DNA of 64,000 nt from Bacillota bacterium (lineage in GTDB: Bacteria; Bacillota; Clostridia; Lachnospirales; Lachnospiraceae), in the NCBI GenBank assembly GCA_023421075.1, contig JAEZUM010000044.1, forward strand, positions 1 through 64,000, read 5' to 3'. Shown here in pieces: positions 1 through 9,031 of the stretch. Position numbers and translations under genes: made by a program. Numbering within the stretch: position 1 is the stretch's first letter; every line of letters begins with the position of its first letter. A model generated the notes under the pieces. It was not told where the DNA came from. It saw nothing but the letters and a program-made list of their open reading frames with translations, and made no database searches.

Positions 1-54
1 CCTCACAGGAAAATATAATGCATTGCATAATGCAGAGCAATCAGGAGGGATACA

Positions 55-1221
55 ATGAATAAAAAAGGCGCTTTTTTCAAAGGTAATATTCGCCAATATG
101 TAATGGTAATTGCCTTAGCAGTCGTAATCATACTATTTCAAATTATGACCCATGGCGTATTACTAAAGCCATTAAACATCTCTAACTTAATCTCACAGAA
201 CGCTTATATATTAATACTCGCTGTCGGTATGCTGCTCTGTATTCTGACCGGTGGTAATGTCGATCTGTCCGTCGGATCCGTTGCCGGCTTTGTCGGAGCT
301 ATATCCGCAACAATGATGTTAAAGATGAACATTCCGGTTTTCCCTACCATCATCGTTTCCTTGCTGCTCGGCTTTCTGATCGGTTGCTGGCAGGGCTTCT
401 GGATCGCTTATGTCGGAGTTCCCGCATTCATCGCCACACTGGCCGGCATGTTGATCTTCCGTGGCCTGACTCTGGTCGTTCTTCAGGGAACCAGTCTTGC
501 TCCGCTTCCTGCCGGTTATACCTTCATGGCATCCGGTTTCTTACCGGAGATCGGTAAGATGGGTAATCTCAATATATTAGCAATTGCTATGGGTATTATC
601 GCATCCATCCTTTATGTATTGAAGGAGCTTAACGACAGAAAGAACAAGAGGAAATATGGCTTTGAAGTTAGTTCCCTTACAACATTTGTTCCACAGGTAC
701 TTGGAATTCTGTTGATCATCAATGCGTTTACTTACTCCTTAGCTTCCTACAAGGGAATCCCTATGGTGCTTGTAATCGTTATTGTACTCGTACTCATCTA
801 CTCCTTTATCACCATGAAGACAATTCCCGGCAGACATATCTACGCTTACGGTGGTAATATGAAGGCTGCTCAGTTATCCGGTGTTAATACGAAGCGAGTT
901 ATGTTCTGGGTATATGCCAACATGGGACTTCTGGCTGCTCTGGCCGGTGTCATCTTCACAGGCAGACTGAACTCCGCTACTCCGAAATCCGGTGTTAACT
1001 TTGAGTTGGATGCCATTGCTGCCTGCTTCATCGGTGGAGCATCTACCTCAGGTGGTGTAGGAACTGTTGTCGGAGCTATGGTCGGCGGTCTACTGATGGG
1101 TGTTTTGAATAACGGTATGTCCATCATGGGTATCAGTATTGATTGGCAGCAAGCCATCAAGGGTTTTGTACTCCTTGGTGCAGTAGCCTTTGACGTTTAC
1201 TCAAAATCCAAATCAAAATAA
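55..1221 (+). CDS. mmsB: Sugar ABC transporter permease, MmsB/GguB-like
   Basis: Inner-membrane permease of a ribose/xylose-type (CUT2) sugar importer. The 388-residue product is highly hydrophobic, with about ten membrane segments, and carries the CUT2 permease signature around residues 58-85 (ILTGGNVDLSVGSVAGF) and a Gly-rich C-terminal part (GGASTSGGVGTVVGAMVGG). It is longer than RbsC-type permeases because of a charged insert near residues 190-206, which is typical of the multiple-monosaccharide MmsB group. AGGAGG lies just upstream of the ATG. The ATPase and sugar-binding protein are expected to the left, outside the window, so this is probably the last gene of its operon. The sugar cannot be read from sequence. 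Confidence 0.88.
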   Translation: MNKKGAFFKGNIRQYVMVIALAVVIILFQIMTHGVLLKPLNISNLISQNAYILILAVGMLLCILTGGNVDLSVGSVAGFVGAISATMMLKMNIPVFPTIIVSLLLGFLIGCWQGFWIAYVGVPAFIATLAGMLIFRGLTLVVLQGTSLAPLPAGYTFMASGFLPEIGKMGNLNILAIAMGIIASILYVLKELNDRKNKRKYGFEVSSLTTFVPQVLGILLIINAFTYSLASYKGIPMVLVIVIVLVLIYSFITMKTIPGRHIYAYGGNMKAAQLSGVNTKRVMFWVYANMGLLAALAGVIFTGRLNSATPKSGVNFELDAIAACFIGGASTSGGVGTVVGAMVGGLLMGVLNNGMSIMGISIDWQQAIKGFVLLGAVAFDVYSKSKSK

Positions 1222-1246
1222 AGAATAACTACACAGTCCTACAAGA

Positions 1247-1456
1247 GGCTGTTGCAAAAAAGCAATGTAACAATCAAGAAAAGAACGACATGCATCCCTC
1301 ACACACAGGTTGACTGACATCTTATTGTTTTGTATGCCATTATCAAACATAAATGTTTGCTATTGTCATACAAAATCAACAATCTGTCCGTCAAACAGTG
1401 TATTATGGGATACATGTCGTTCTTTTCTTCTGCATGGCTTGCGTTTTGCAACAGCC
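1247..1456. repeat. Large near-perfect palindrome, copy 1
   Basis: The outer stem GGCTGTTGCAAAA (1247-1259) pairs perfectly with 1444-1456. A second perfect 17-bp stem (1276-1292 with 1413-1429, AAGAAAAGAACGACATG) and a central hairpin around CAAACATaaATGTTTG lie inside. A second copy, with its core in the opposite orientation, is at 8797-9006. It fills the gap between two convergent genes, so it could act as a bidirectional terminator, a MITE-like element, or both. Confidence 0.8.
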
Positions 1457-1518
1457 CTTTGACTATTCGAATGGATCTAATGGGTAGTTTTCTTGATCCA
1501 CTCTAATTTATATCAGAT

Positions 1519-2649
1519 TTATTCGACTACATTCTCCATATTAACTTCCAACAGCTCTCCTTCATTCATCAGTATATGGCCTGACTCATAAGGCTTGCCC
1601 TCCAGAGTAATCAGCACCTTCGAAGTACCATAGTAATTGCCCAGGGTATTTGTTACACTCTGCAGGATTAACAGCTCGTATCCCGCTCCTGCATTCATCT
1701 CTGTTACAAATTCCGGACTGAAATCTACATGAAGGACGTTGTTCTCTTCCATGGTCAGGCTGTTTATCCTCGTATTTCTGCTCATCAAGGGAAGATAGGA
1801 AGCCTTCAAAGGCTCTGTCTTCATAGCCTCTTGCAGTACCGATAAGACCTCAGTACCGGTTTTCATCGTCAGCTCCGTCTGATCGGGATAGATCTTCTCA
1901 TCCGCATCCGGATAATACAAGGTAAACGGTTGTGTTAATACAGCATCCTTATTCACCGTGCTAAGTGTGGAGGATATCTCCAGTCCTTCGGACTGAAACA
2001 GGGATTTCACCAGACCTACTCCTGCGGCATAATAATCCTTGGTAGTACTATCTTCACTCTCCGTTGTCACTTCCAGTGTCTCAAAGCTTCCGTAGGGCGT
2101 GTTAACAGGAACCTTCTCTGCCGAGATATATCTCGTTCTACCGTCCTTCAATTGCCACGTCGTTCCCTTTTTCAGTGGCTCCATCAAGAGTATTTCAGTG
2201 TTATCAGTCGCTTCCTGCGTCATGAAATTAACTCTGGAATAGCTTTCATTTACAAGGTAAATCACGGAAATTGCTCCGTCCTTAATCTGAATTACCCGAA
2301 CCGTCTCTGTTCCGCCATTATTGGTTCTGGTCTGTATTTTCTTATTCTTGGTATCAATATAATCAATGAATCTACGATAGGACGCATACTCATTCCCCTC
2401 ACCCTCATAGACATATTCGGTATCTGCTTCGAGAGGGTAATAATCCTCCAGGGTGATTACATTCTCCTCCCCAGCGCTCTCCTCTATCTCCTCCTCTCCG
2501 GGCGATACTTCGGGTGGAAGTGTCACAATGGGTTGGGTGGTAGGCGTTAAACCCTCCCCATTATTCTCCGCAACATTCTTTTCCTTTTTACATCCGGTTA
2601 TTGTCACCAGTAGCACGATTATTATAATCAATAAGCTTATCTTTCTCAT
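1519..2649 (-). CDS. GerMN-domain lipoprotein
   Basis: Predicted membrane-anchored lipoprotein of 376 residues. It begins with a short basic stretch, a hydrophobic segment and a lipobox (VTITGC), followed by an acidic, Pro/Thr/Glu-rich linker. The C-terminal third (from about YYPDADEKIY, through LHVDFSPEFV and LILQSVTNTL) has the look of a GerMN domain, found in spore germination protein GerM and related envelope proteins. The middle part is of unknown function. I chose the second ATG (2649) because a GGAGG sits six bases upstream, whereas the first ATG overlaps that site. It stands alone, convergent with the sugar permease. A role in envelope or spore biology is inference from the domain only. 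Confidence 0.8.
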   Translation of the reverse strand: MRKISLLIIIIVLLVTITGCKKEKNVAENNGEGLTPTTQPIVTLPPEVSPGEEEIEESAGEENVITLEDYYPLEADTEYVYEGEGNEYASYRRFIDYIDTKNKKIQTRTNNGGTETVRVIQIKDGAISVIYLVNESYSRVNFMTQEATDNTEILLMEPLKKGTTWQLKDGRTRYISAEKVPVNTPYGSFETLEVTTESEDSTTKDYYAAGVGLVKSLFQSEGLEISSTLSTVNKDAVLTQPFTLYYPDADEKIYPDQTELTMKTGTEVLSVLQEAMKTEPLKASYLPLMSRNTRINSLTMEENNVLHVDFSPEFVTEMNAGAGYELLILQSVTNTLGNYYGTSKVLITLEGKPYESGHILMNEGELLEVNMENVVE

Positions 2650-2805
2650 ATATTCCTCCATTTCTCACATCCAAGGTATGTCTACGGAATTAATCCTATT
2701 TCTATTATACCGTTGTAGTTCCTATTCATACATTAGACGATGATTAATACTCTGATGTTCCACACTTCAGAAAGAAATGATAAGATATCGATGCATAGAG
2801 AGTGA

Positions 2806-3645
2806 CTATAATGGCTTATGGGCGACTGCGCATATGATAATTCCGTCTTCTGTGTATTCTTCCCCGGCTACATCTCCGTAGAACTCAATCCAATCAAAGC
2901 CAACCTCCGTTAAATCCCGCTGGAGCTCTTCCTTCGTAAAGGTGTGCTCCCAGATGTTGTAACACTGTGTCTCCTCCTCCGTCAAGATGACATACTGTCT
3001 GAGGAATGTATTACTTTCCTCATAACGGTATAATGCTTCCAATGCAACATGCGGCCCCTCACGCCAGAAGCCACTCTCTGAATAAGAAAAGCCCCGGGTT
3101 TCCTCCACACCCTTATACTGATTAGGCTGAAATACATCAAAAACAAAGGTACCACCCGGCTTCAAGGAACGACAAACCAGCTTCAGCAATTTCTTCCTGT
3201 CTTCTCCCGATAATACTCCGAAATCACAATAAATCAAGGTTGCTACATCATATTCCTGCTCATAAGCGATCGTAAGGTAGTCTTGATAAAGATATTCAAT
3301 CTTCAATCCTTGCCTTGCAGCACTGTCTTTTGCATAATGGATGGAACGCTTTGAAAAATCAACCCCAGTTACCTGATACCCCTTCTTATGAAATCGTTCT
3401 GCATAAATTCCGGGTCCGCAGCCAAGATCCAGAAGTCTAGGGTTCTCACCGGGGTAAGCAATCTTACTGATCCATTCCACCGAGCGATCAATGAATTCAT
3501 GTTTTCGGCTGGCAGGATCAATGTCCGGATTCAAATGTGCCTCCAGCATACCCTTTGAAATATGCTCATCATCCCAGAATTTTGAGGTTGATGGTGCATA
3601 AAGAGCCGGTTTTTCCTTAAGGAAATCAAAAAGCTTCTGATACAT
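2806..3645 (-). CDS. Class I SAM-dependent methyltransferase
   Basis: Cytoplasmic methyltransferase of 279 residues with a Rossmann fold. Motif I is clear (LLDLGCGPGIYAERF, about residue 68), followed by the acidic strand-2 end (VTGVDFSKRSI) and a motif near LKPGGTFVFDVF typical of Methyltransf_25-type enzymes. The substrate is not recognisable. It lies 70 bp downstream of metF on the same strand, so the two may be co-transcribed, but a functional link is not shown. The start is supported by an AAGGAGG-type site upstream. Confidence 0.85.
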   Translation of the reverse strand: MYQKLFDFLKEKPALYAPSTSKFWDDEHISKGMLEAHLNPDIDPASRKHEFIDRSVEWISKIAYPGENPRLLDLGCGPGIYAERFHKKGYQVTGVDFSKRSIHYAKDSAARQGLKIEYLYQDYLTIAYEQEYDVATLIYCDFGVLSGEDRKKLLKLVCRSLKPGGTFVFDVFQPNQYKGVEETRGFSYSESGFWREGPHVALEALYRYEESNTFLRQYVILTEEETQCYNIWEHTFTKEELQRDLTEVGFDWIEFYGDVAGEEYTEDGIIICAVAHKPL

Positions 3646-3715
3646 TTCAAGCCTCCTTATTATATTAAAATATAATACCCTCTACTGCTTATTACAAATG
3701 ATCCTGAATATATCC

Positions 3716-4582
3716 TCAGGCCTGTATTAAGCCTGCAATATTATCATGTATTCTCTTTGCGATAAGAGAATTGTTCATTGTATACAGATGGATGCCATCC
3801 ACCCCCTGAGCGATTAAGTCTACGATTTGATCCACAGCGTAGGCTATCCCTGCATCCCGAAGAGCCTCCGGCGAATGCTCAAAGCGCTGCATCATCTTCG
3901 TAAACTTAGCCGGAAGACTTGCTCCGCACAGTGTTACCATACGTTCAATCTGTGCTTTATTCACGACCGGCATGATTCCGGCTTCGATCGGAACCGTAAT
4001 TCCCGCTATTCGTGCTCTCTCCAGAAAGGAATAGAAATGACTGTTATCAAAGAAGAGCTGGGAGATCAGATGCTCTGCTCCGGCATCTACCTTTCGCTTC
4101 AGGTTATGAATATCATCGATCAGACTGACCGAATCAATATGCCCCTCCGGGTAACAGGCTCCGGATAAATGGAAGCCTCCCCGTTCCTTAATGTATGCTA
4201 CCAACTCACTGGCATAACGAAACTCATGCTTTGGTGTAATATCCGGGTTAATATCCCCTCGTAGCGCTAAGATATTCTTAATCCCATGCTGCTCTAGGAG
4301 ATCCAGGATTCTGTCAATCTCCTCCTTGGTATAATTGACACAAGTAAGGTGCGCCAATGGCTCAATCCCATACTTTAATTTAATAGCAGAAGCAATATCA
4401 CAGGTAGAAGTGTCTCCGGCGTTTCCTCCCGCGCCATAAGTAACACTGATAAAATCCGGCTTTAGTCCCTGCAAATCATTCAGAGTCGTATAGATTGTCT
4501 CGATGGAGCTGTTCTTCTTCGGTGGAAATACCTCTAGGGATAAAACCGTCTTTTTCTCGTGAAACAAACCGGCAATCTGCAT
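3716..4582 (-). CDS. metF: Methylenetetrahydrofolate reductase
   Basis: Reduces 5,10-methylene-THF to 5-methyl-THF, feeding methionine synthesis and, in acetogens, the methyl branch of the Wood-Ljungdahl pathway. The 288-residue protein is a full-length MetF TIM barrel. It shows the N-terminal LEVFPPK motif with the conserved Glu, VTYGAGG, the FAD-contacting ALRGD strand, and the HLISQLFFD and GIMPVVN segments. It is preceded 20 bp upstream by a GNAT-like gene and followed by a methyltransferase, all leftward. No zinc-finger extension or accessory MetV gene is nearby, so a role in one-carbon biosynthesis is the simplest view. Confidence 0.93.
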   Translation of the reverse strand: MQIAGLFHEKKTVLSLEVFPPKKNSSIETIYTTLNDLQGLKPDFISVTYGAGGNAGDTSTCDIASAIKLKYGIEPLAHLTCVNYTKEEIDRILDLLEQHGIKNILALRGDINPDITPKHEFRYASELVAYIKERGGFHLSGACYPEGHIDSVSLIDDIHNLKRKVDAGAEHLISQLFFDNSHFYSFLERARIAGITVPIEAGIMPVVNKAQIERMVTLCGASLPAKFTKMMQRFEHSPEALRDAGIAYAVDQIVDLIAQGVDGIHLYTMNNSLIAKRIHDNIAGLIQA

Positions 4583-4601
4583 TATTTTCTCCCTCCAATA
4601 C

Positions 4602-5726
4602 TTATTCTATGGTCCTGATCCAGCAGCGGCGACGCTTATGCTGCCTAGTCTCATAATGCTTCCACAGAGCCTGAACCTGATGATTATCCTCTAATTCCGG
4701 ACCCGTCTCAGCAATCTCAAAGCCGTTCTTTCTTGCGGTGGAGGCCATAGAATTCATTAGGATGGCTGTTAATCCTTTGTTCTGCATATGAGGCAGAACT
4801 CCGACCAGATACAGATCCAGTACCTTTGTCTCAGTATAAGGTGCGCGTAGCAGATGATACCATCCAAAGGGAAATAATCTACCGCCGCTCTTCTTTACCG
4901 CTTTATTCAGGGACGGCATCGCCAACCCAAAGCCGACCAGCTGGCCGTTATCATCGACTAACAGCTTTACGAACTTTGGATTAATCAATAATATAAATTC
5001 ATCGTAGTATTTCATGATCTGCTTATAGGAAAGCTTAACCGTCCCGTACAGATTCTCGTAAGCAATGTTATATAAGTCAAATATTTTTGTAATGTAAGGC
5101 TTTATCTGATTTCGGGTCTGGGGCTCTACCAGCTTCAGCTTATGCTTTCTTAACACTGCTGCTGAAAGCAGGTCCATTCTTTCATCCGGTTCCTTGGGAA
5201 TCCTTACCTGATATTCTATCCAGTCCGTATCCTTTTGAAAGCCTAAGCGTTCCATGTGCTTTATGTAATAAGGGTAGTTATAGATCGTGATAAACATACT
5301 TTCTTCATCAAAGCCCTCTACCAACATACCCTCCTGATCCATATCGTTAAAACCGATGGGTCCGTGGATCTCAGTTAGTCCTTCCTCTAGCCCCCAATTC
5401 CTAACCGCCTGAAACAGGGCTGCAGATACCTCCTCATCATCGATAAAATCCACTCTGGAGAAACGGATTCTCTTTGTGTACCATTTATCGTTGGCCGCCT
5501 TATTAATGATTCCCGCAATACGACCAACACAGTTATCATCCCGATAGGCTAAAAATTGCTTGGTCCTACAGTATTCATAGGCAGGATTCTTCTTCGGGTT
5601 AAAAATATTTAGTTCATCGGTGATCAGTTTCGGTATTGCCTCCGGAATATCCTGATACATTTTCGTGTTAAAGGTTGCAAACACAAGTTGTTCCTTTTTT
5701 GTTTTTACTTCTCTTATCTCCAGCAT
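4602..5726 (-). CDS. GNAT-fold N-acetyltransferase-like protein
   Basis: A 374-residue protein of a family common in Clostridia and annotated as N-acetyltransferase. The N-terminal half contains a charged region with RIRFSRVDFIDDEEVSAALF and IHGPIGFNDMDQEG. The C-terminal half has a GNAT-like acetyl-CoA segment (LYLVGVLPHMQNKGLTAILMNSM). The substrate is unknown. I prefer the ATG at 5726 because a run of six G lies four bases upstream and would be covered by the longer start at 5738. It is 20 bp upstream of metF and probably starts that leftward transcript. Confidence 0.72.
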   Translation of the reverse strand: MLEIREVKTKKEQLVFATFNTKMYQDIPEAIPKLITDELNIFNPKKNPAYEYCRTKQFLAYRDDNCVGRIAGIINKAANDKWYTKRIRFSRVDFIDDEEVSAALFQAVRNWGLEEGLTEIHGPIGFNDMDQEGMLVEGFDEESMFITIYNYPYYIKHMERLGFQKDTDWIEYQVRIPKEPDERMDLLSAAVLRKHKLKLVEPQTRNQIKPYITKIFDLYNIAYENLYGTVKLSYKQIMKYYDEFILLINPKFVKLLVDDNGQLVGFGLAMPSLNKAVKKSGGRLFPFGWYHLLRAPYTETKVLDLYLVGVLPHMQNKGLTAILMNSMASTARKNGFEIAETGPELEDNHQVQALWKHYETRQHKRRRCWIRTIE

Positions 5727-5868
5727 AGTACCCCCCATATACGTTAAAACCTAATATTAATTCTATATCAGGAATGACGTTTGCGCAATAATATGTTGAA
5801 CTGTCGATTATTTTCTGTATCAATGTTGCTTTCTGTTCGATTACTTCGAATTTATTTTTATTTTACTC

Positions 5869-5897
5869 TTGCAATTCAAAAATTGATGTGCTATACT
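5869..5897 (+). promoter_or_regulatory. Sigma-A type promoter of the ABC exporter leader
   Basis: TTGCAA (5869-5874), a 17-base spacer and TATACT (5892-5897). Transcription would begin near 5904, just before the leader ORF. Confidence 0.75.
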
Positions 5898-5928
5898 GAC
5901 AAAAATTCCAACCAAGGAGATTATTTCC

Positions 5929-5985
5929 ATGATACAATTTATGCCCATGCACGTCATTATTTGCTCAGAACTCATTAGACATTGA
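5929..5985 (+). CDS. Putative 18-residue leader peptide (attenuator)
   Basis: A short ORF, MIQFMPMHVIICSELIRH, starts nine bases after an AAGGAG site (5914-5919) and lies directly behind a good promoter. It is followed by a strong hairpin and an intrinsic terminator, all before the ABC exporter gene. This order is the standard layout of antibiotic-sensing transcription attenuators such as those of tet(M)-type and ABC-F/erm genes. The MPM-containing start reminds me of tet(M)-class leaders, but that resemblance is from memory. Translation is inferred, not shown. Confidence 0.6.
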   Translation: MIQFMPMHVIICSELIRH

Positions 5986-6000
5986 CGCTTGTAGCTCTTC

Positions 6001-6037
6001 GCATAGCTGCAGGCAGACATGTTTGCTTCAGTTATGC
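6001..6037 (+). promoter_or_regulatory. Leader hairpin upstream of the terminator
   Basis: GCATAGCTG-C-AGGCAGA pairs with TTTGCTT-CAGTTATGC around a CATG loop: about 16 pairs including a few G-U and one bulged C. It sits 15 bases after the leader ORF stop, where a stalled or fast ribosome could change its folding. Confidence 0.65.
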
Positions 6038-6072
6038 AAATACGGAATGGGCTAATTCATAAATAAAAACTT

Positions 6073-6115
6073 CCGCCTTGCATGATAGTAACCTATTATA
6101 CAGGGCGGTTTTTTT
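6073..6115 (+). terminator. Intrinsic terminator in the exporter leader
   Basis: CCGCCTTG pairs with CAGGGCGG (one G-U), followed by seven T. It ends about 30 bases before the ABC ATPase start codon, so read-through is needed for expression. Confidence 0.8.
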
Positions 6116-6144
6116 ATACATTTTATTTAAGGGGAGGAACACAA

Positions 6145-7134
6145 ATGGATGCTATAATAGTAAAGGGATTGTCTAAGACCTTCCGGGTCAAGGTAAAAGA
6201 CAAGGGTCTGAAAGGAAGTCTGAAATCCATAATTAAGCCGAGGTATCGAACAATACAGGCGGTGGATAATATCAGCTTTCGTGTTGAGGAGGGTGAAATC
6301 CTTGCTTTCATCGGTCCAAACGGAGCCGGTAAGAGTACCACCATCAAGATGTTAACCGGTATCCTCTATCCGGAGATCGGTGAGGCAGAAGTCATGGGAA
6401 TTAATCCGACTGCGAAGCGCAAAAAGCTCGCATATCAGATCGGCACCGTCTTCGGTCAGAAGGAGCAGCTTTGGATGCACCTTACACCTTATGATAACTT
6501 CAAATTCTTCGGAGCAATCTATGATCTGTCCGATGAGGAAGCCGAGACAAGGATTGAGGAATTGGCGAGGGTGTTTGAATTAGAGGAATTCATTAACACA
6601 TCGGTCAGAAATCTCTCCTTAGGACAGAGAATTCGCTGTGAGATCGTAGCCTCCTTAATACACCGCCCCAAGATACTGTTCCTTGATGAGCCTACCATTG
6701 GTCTTGATCCGGTGGTAAAGGAAAATATCCGTACTTTGATTAAGAAGATGAATAAGGAGTATAAGACCACCATCTTCCTGACCAGCCATGATGTGGGGGA
6801 CATCGAGAAGTTATGCAAGAGAATTATTATTGTTAATCACGGGAGTATCGTGTTGGATGATTCAATGGAGAATCTGAAATACCACTATCTGAACAAGAAG
6901 ATCGTTGAGGTGAAACTAAGAGAGACCATGGATATGACCGACGAGGATGGAATCACTGTAATCAAAAGCAAAGGCAGTAATTTAAAGCTGGAGGTGGACA
7001 CTACCAAGAAAAATATTGCAGACGCTCTAAAGCTGATTGACTCGGACAACATCTTAGATATCAATATATCCAATGTTCCTCTGGAGAATATCATCACAGA
7101 AATCTACAAGGAAAACCGACAAAAAATTAGTTAA
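6145..7134 (+). CDS. ABC-2 type exporter, ATP-binding protein
   Basis: ATPase of a three-gene exporter. The 329-residue protein has Walker A (GPNGAGKST), a Q-loop region (GTVFGQKEQLW), the signature LSLGQRIRCE, Walker B with ILFLDEPTIGLD and the switch His in LTSHDVGD. A C-terminal extension of about 90 residues is typical of DrrA/viologen-exporter-like ATPases. I chose the ATG at 6145, which has GGGGAGG eight bases upstream; the longer frame starts inside the leader terminator. It is followed by two ABC-2 permease genes. The drug-resistance-like leader suggests export of a translation inhibitor or similar toxic compound, but the substrate is unknown. Confidence 0.88.
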   Translation: MDAIIVKGLSKTFRVKVKDKGLKGSLKSIIKPRYRTIQAVDNISFRVEEGEILAFIGPNGAGKSTTIKMLTGILYPEIGEAEVMGINPTAKRKKLAYQIGTVFGQKEQLWMHLTPYDNFKFFGAIYDLSDEEAETRIEELARVFELEEFINTSVRNLSLGQRIRCEIVASLIHRPKILFLDEPTIGLDPVVKENIRTLIKKMNKEYKTTIFLTSHDVGDIEKLCKRIIIVNHGSIVLDDSMENLKYHYLNKKIVEVKLRETMDMTDEDGITVIKSKGSNLKLEVDTTKKNIADALKLIDSDNILDINISNVPLENIITEIYKENRQKIS

Positions 7135-7183
7135 TTTCGTCAACGGTAACTTTATAGATTAAGAATAGAAAGGTATTGATACG

Positions 7184-7975
7184 ATGAGAAAATATCTGTT
7201 TGTATGGAAGGCTACTCTGATTGAGAGTCTCCAGTATGTGTTAAATATTCTATTAGGCTTTATTACCTTCTTCATGATTCTCTTTGTATTCATGAATCTG
7301 TGGGAGTATATCTACTCGGACCAGACTAATCTGATTAACGGTTACTCGAAGGTACAGATGATCTGGTATGTTATTCTGACGGAAATCATCTGGTTCTCCA
7401 CTCGGAATGCAACCTTAAGTTATCAGATCAGCAATGATATCAAAAGCGGTTCCATCGCTTACGGCATCAATAAACCCTACCACTACATTGCATATATCAT
7501 CGCAAAGCACCTTGGAGAAATCGCTATAAAGACCTTAATGTTCCTGACTGCAGGTCTTGTGATCGGTTATCTCTTCCTCGGTTCTTTTCCTGACATAAGA
7601 CTATATCAGCTTCCTGCCATACTTCTTTCCTTGATCCTTGGAATGCTGATTAACACCTTCTTAAAGATGAGCATCAGTGTATTATCCTTCTGGATTGAGG
7701 ATGCAACACCGTTCCATTGGATCTATGATAAAATGATCATTGTCCTTGGCATCATGTTTCCCGTGGAGGTATTTCCCCTCTGGGCACAGCCCATCATACG
7801 CTTTACACCGATCTTCGTGGTTACCTACGGACCGGCAAAGCTGATCATCGATTATAACAGCAACATGGCTCTTCAGGTTATTGGGTCACAGCTAATTTAC
7901 TTTGTAATATCGCTAAGTATATTATTGTTCATCTATCAGAGGGGAGTGAAGAAACTGAATGTTAACGGCGGCTAA
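7184..7975 (+). CDS. ABC-2 type exporter permease, subunit 1
   Basis: A 263-residue membrane protein with about six hydrophobic segments and short loops, of the ABC-2/DUF990 kind found as pairs next to DrrA-like ATPases. A motif FWIEDATPFHWIYDKM lies between segments four and five. Its end overlaps the next permease gene by 17 bp, which points to translational coupling and a 1:1 heterodimer. AGAAAGG precedes the ATG. Confidence 0.85.
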   Translation: MRKYLFVWKATLIESLQYVLNILLGFITFFMILFVFMNLWEYIYSDQTNLINGYSKVQMIWYVILTEIIWFSTRNATLSYQISNDIKSGSIAYGINKPYHYIAYIIAKHLGEIAIKTLMFLTAGLVIGYLFLGSFPDIRLYQLPAILLSLILGMLINTFLKMSISVLSFWIEDATPFHWIYDKMIIVLGIMFPVEVFPLWAQPIIRFTPIFVVTYGPAKLIIDYNSNMALQVIGSQLIYFVISLSILLFIYQRGVKKLNVNGG

Positions 7976-8753
7976 AAACCAATTTCGTGTTATCCTGCTA
8001 TCCATAAAATATAATATTATGAGGGAAATGACAAACCGGGTGACCTTCCTCACCAATGTCTTATTCATGGTTCTGAACAACTCCACCTTCCTGATCCAGT
8101 GGTTGCTTCTATTTCATTTAAAGGAAGACATCGGGGGCTATGCGTTCCAGGATGTAATGGTTCTGTGGGGCTTGGCAGCTTCAACCTTCGGCATTGCTCA
8201 TATCATGTTTCAGAGAGCCTTCCAACTGCCTACTCTGATCCTGCAGGGCAAGCTCGACTCCTTCCTGGTTCAGCCGAAGAATGTACTACTGAGCATCATC
8301 ACCTCATCGACGAATTCCTCTGCCATCGGTGATCTGATCTATGGGTATCTGATCATAATCATATTCAAATTCAGCCTTCGCAGTTTACTCTTGTTCACCT
8401 TGTTCACCCTGCTTGGTGGAATGATTATGGCTGCTTTCGCTGTAATCACAGGAAGCTTCTCCTTCTGGATCGTACGCGGAGATTTGATTTCAGAGAACCT
8501 GAATAATGTTATCGTCAATTTTGGGACCTATCCGGACAGTATCTTCAAAAACGGTGTTCGCTTACTTCTGTATACCATTGTCCCGGTTGGTTTTATAGTC
8601 TATCAACCCATGCATATTATTTTGAATTTTGATTTGGCAGCATTACTTGGAGTTATCGCCTTCACGCTCGGTATCTGCCTGCTTGCCATTCTCGTATTTT
8701 ACAAAGGACTTAAGCGCTACACCTCCAGTAATCTTATGAGCGCAAGGATATAA
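7959..8753 (+). CDS. ABC-2 type exporter permease, subunit 2
   Basis: A 264-residue membrane protein with about six transmembrane segments, resembling subunit 1 in size and plan (SFWIVRGDLISENLNNVIVNF corresponds to the middle loop). It starts inside the end of subunit 1, where the GGGGAG for its ATG lies within that gene. Together with the ATPase at 6145 it forms a complete export system of the viologen-exporter-like type. It is followed by a large palindromic repeat and no clear T-rich terminator, so the palindrome may end the transcript. Confidence 0.85.
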   Translation: MLTAAKNQFRVILLSIKYNIMREMTNRVTFLTNVLFMVLNNSTFLIQWLLLFHLKEDIGGYAFQDVMVLWGLAASTFGIAHIMFQRAFQLPTLILQGKLDSFLVQPKNVLLSIITSSTNSSAIGDLIYGYLIIIIFKFSLRSLLLFTLFTLLGGMIMAAFAVITGSFSFWIVRGDLISENLNNVIVNFGTYPDSIFKNGVRLLLYTIVPVGFIVYQPMHIILNFDLAALLGVIAFTLGICLLAILVFYKGLKRYTSSNLMSARI

Positions 8754-8796
8754 GTATAGACTGAATTGATAAAGTGAATATCATGCACCCCATCGA

Positions 8797-9006
8797 GGCT
8801 GTTGCAATGCATACGTCAAGCTGAAGAAAAGAATAACATGTATCCCATACTGCACTGTTTGACGAACAGATTGTTGATTTTGTATGACAATAGCAAACAT
8901 CCATGTTTGATAGTGGCATACAAAACAATAAGATGTCCGTCAACCTGTGTGTGAGGGGTGCATGTTGTTCTTTTCTTCATTTATATAATACATTATGGAA
9001 CAGCCC
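8797..9006. repeat. Large near-perfect palindrome, copy 2
   Basis: Same family as 1247-1456. The core (8823-8978) matches the reverse complement of copy 1, for example GACGAACAGATTGTTGATTT here and the corresponding GACGGACAGATTGTTGATTT on the minus strand of copy 1. The flanks GGCTGTT and AACAGCC are kept. It separates the exporter operon from a convergent small gene. Confidence 0.78.
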
Positions 9007-9031
9007 ATTAGCGTGTACAATCGTAAAATAT

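Noticed and set aside
5781..5978. 65-codon frame through the exporter leader
   Set aside because: It crosses the promoter and lacks a ribosome site. The short frame at 5929 with AAGGAG is better supported.
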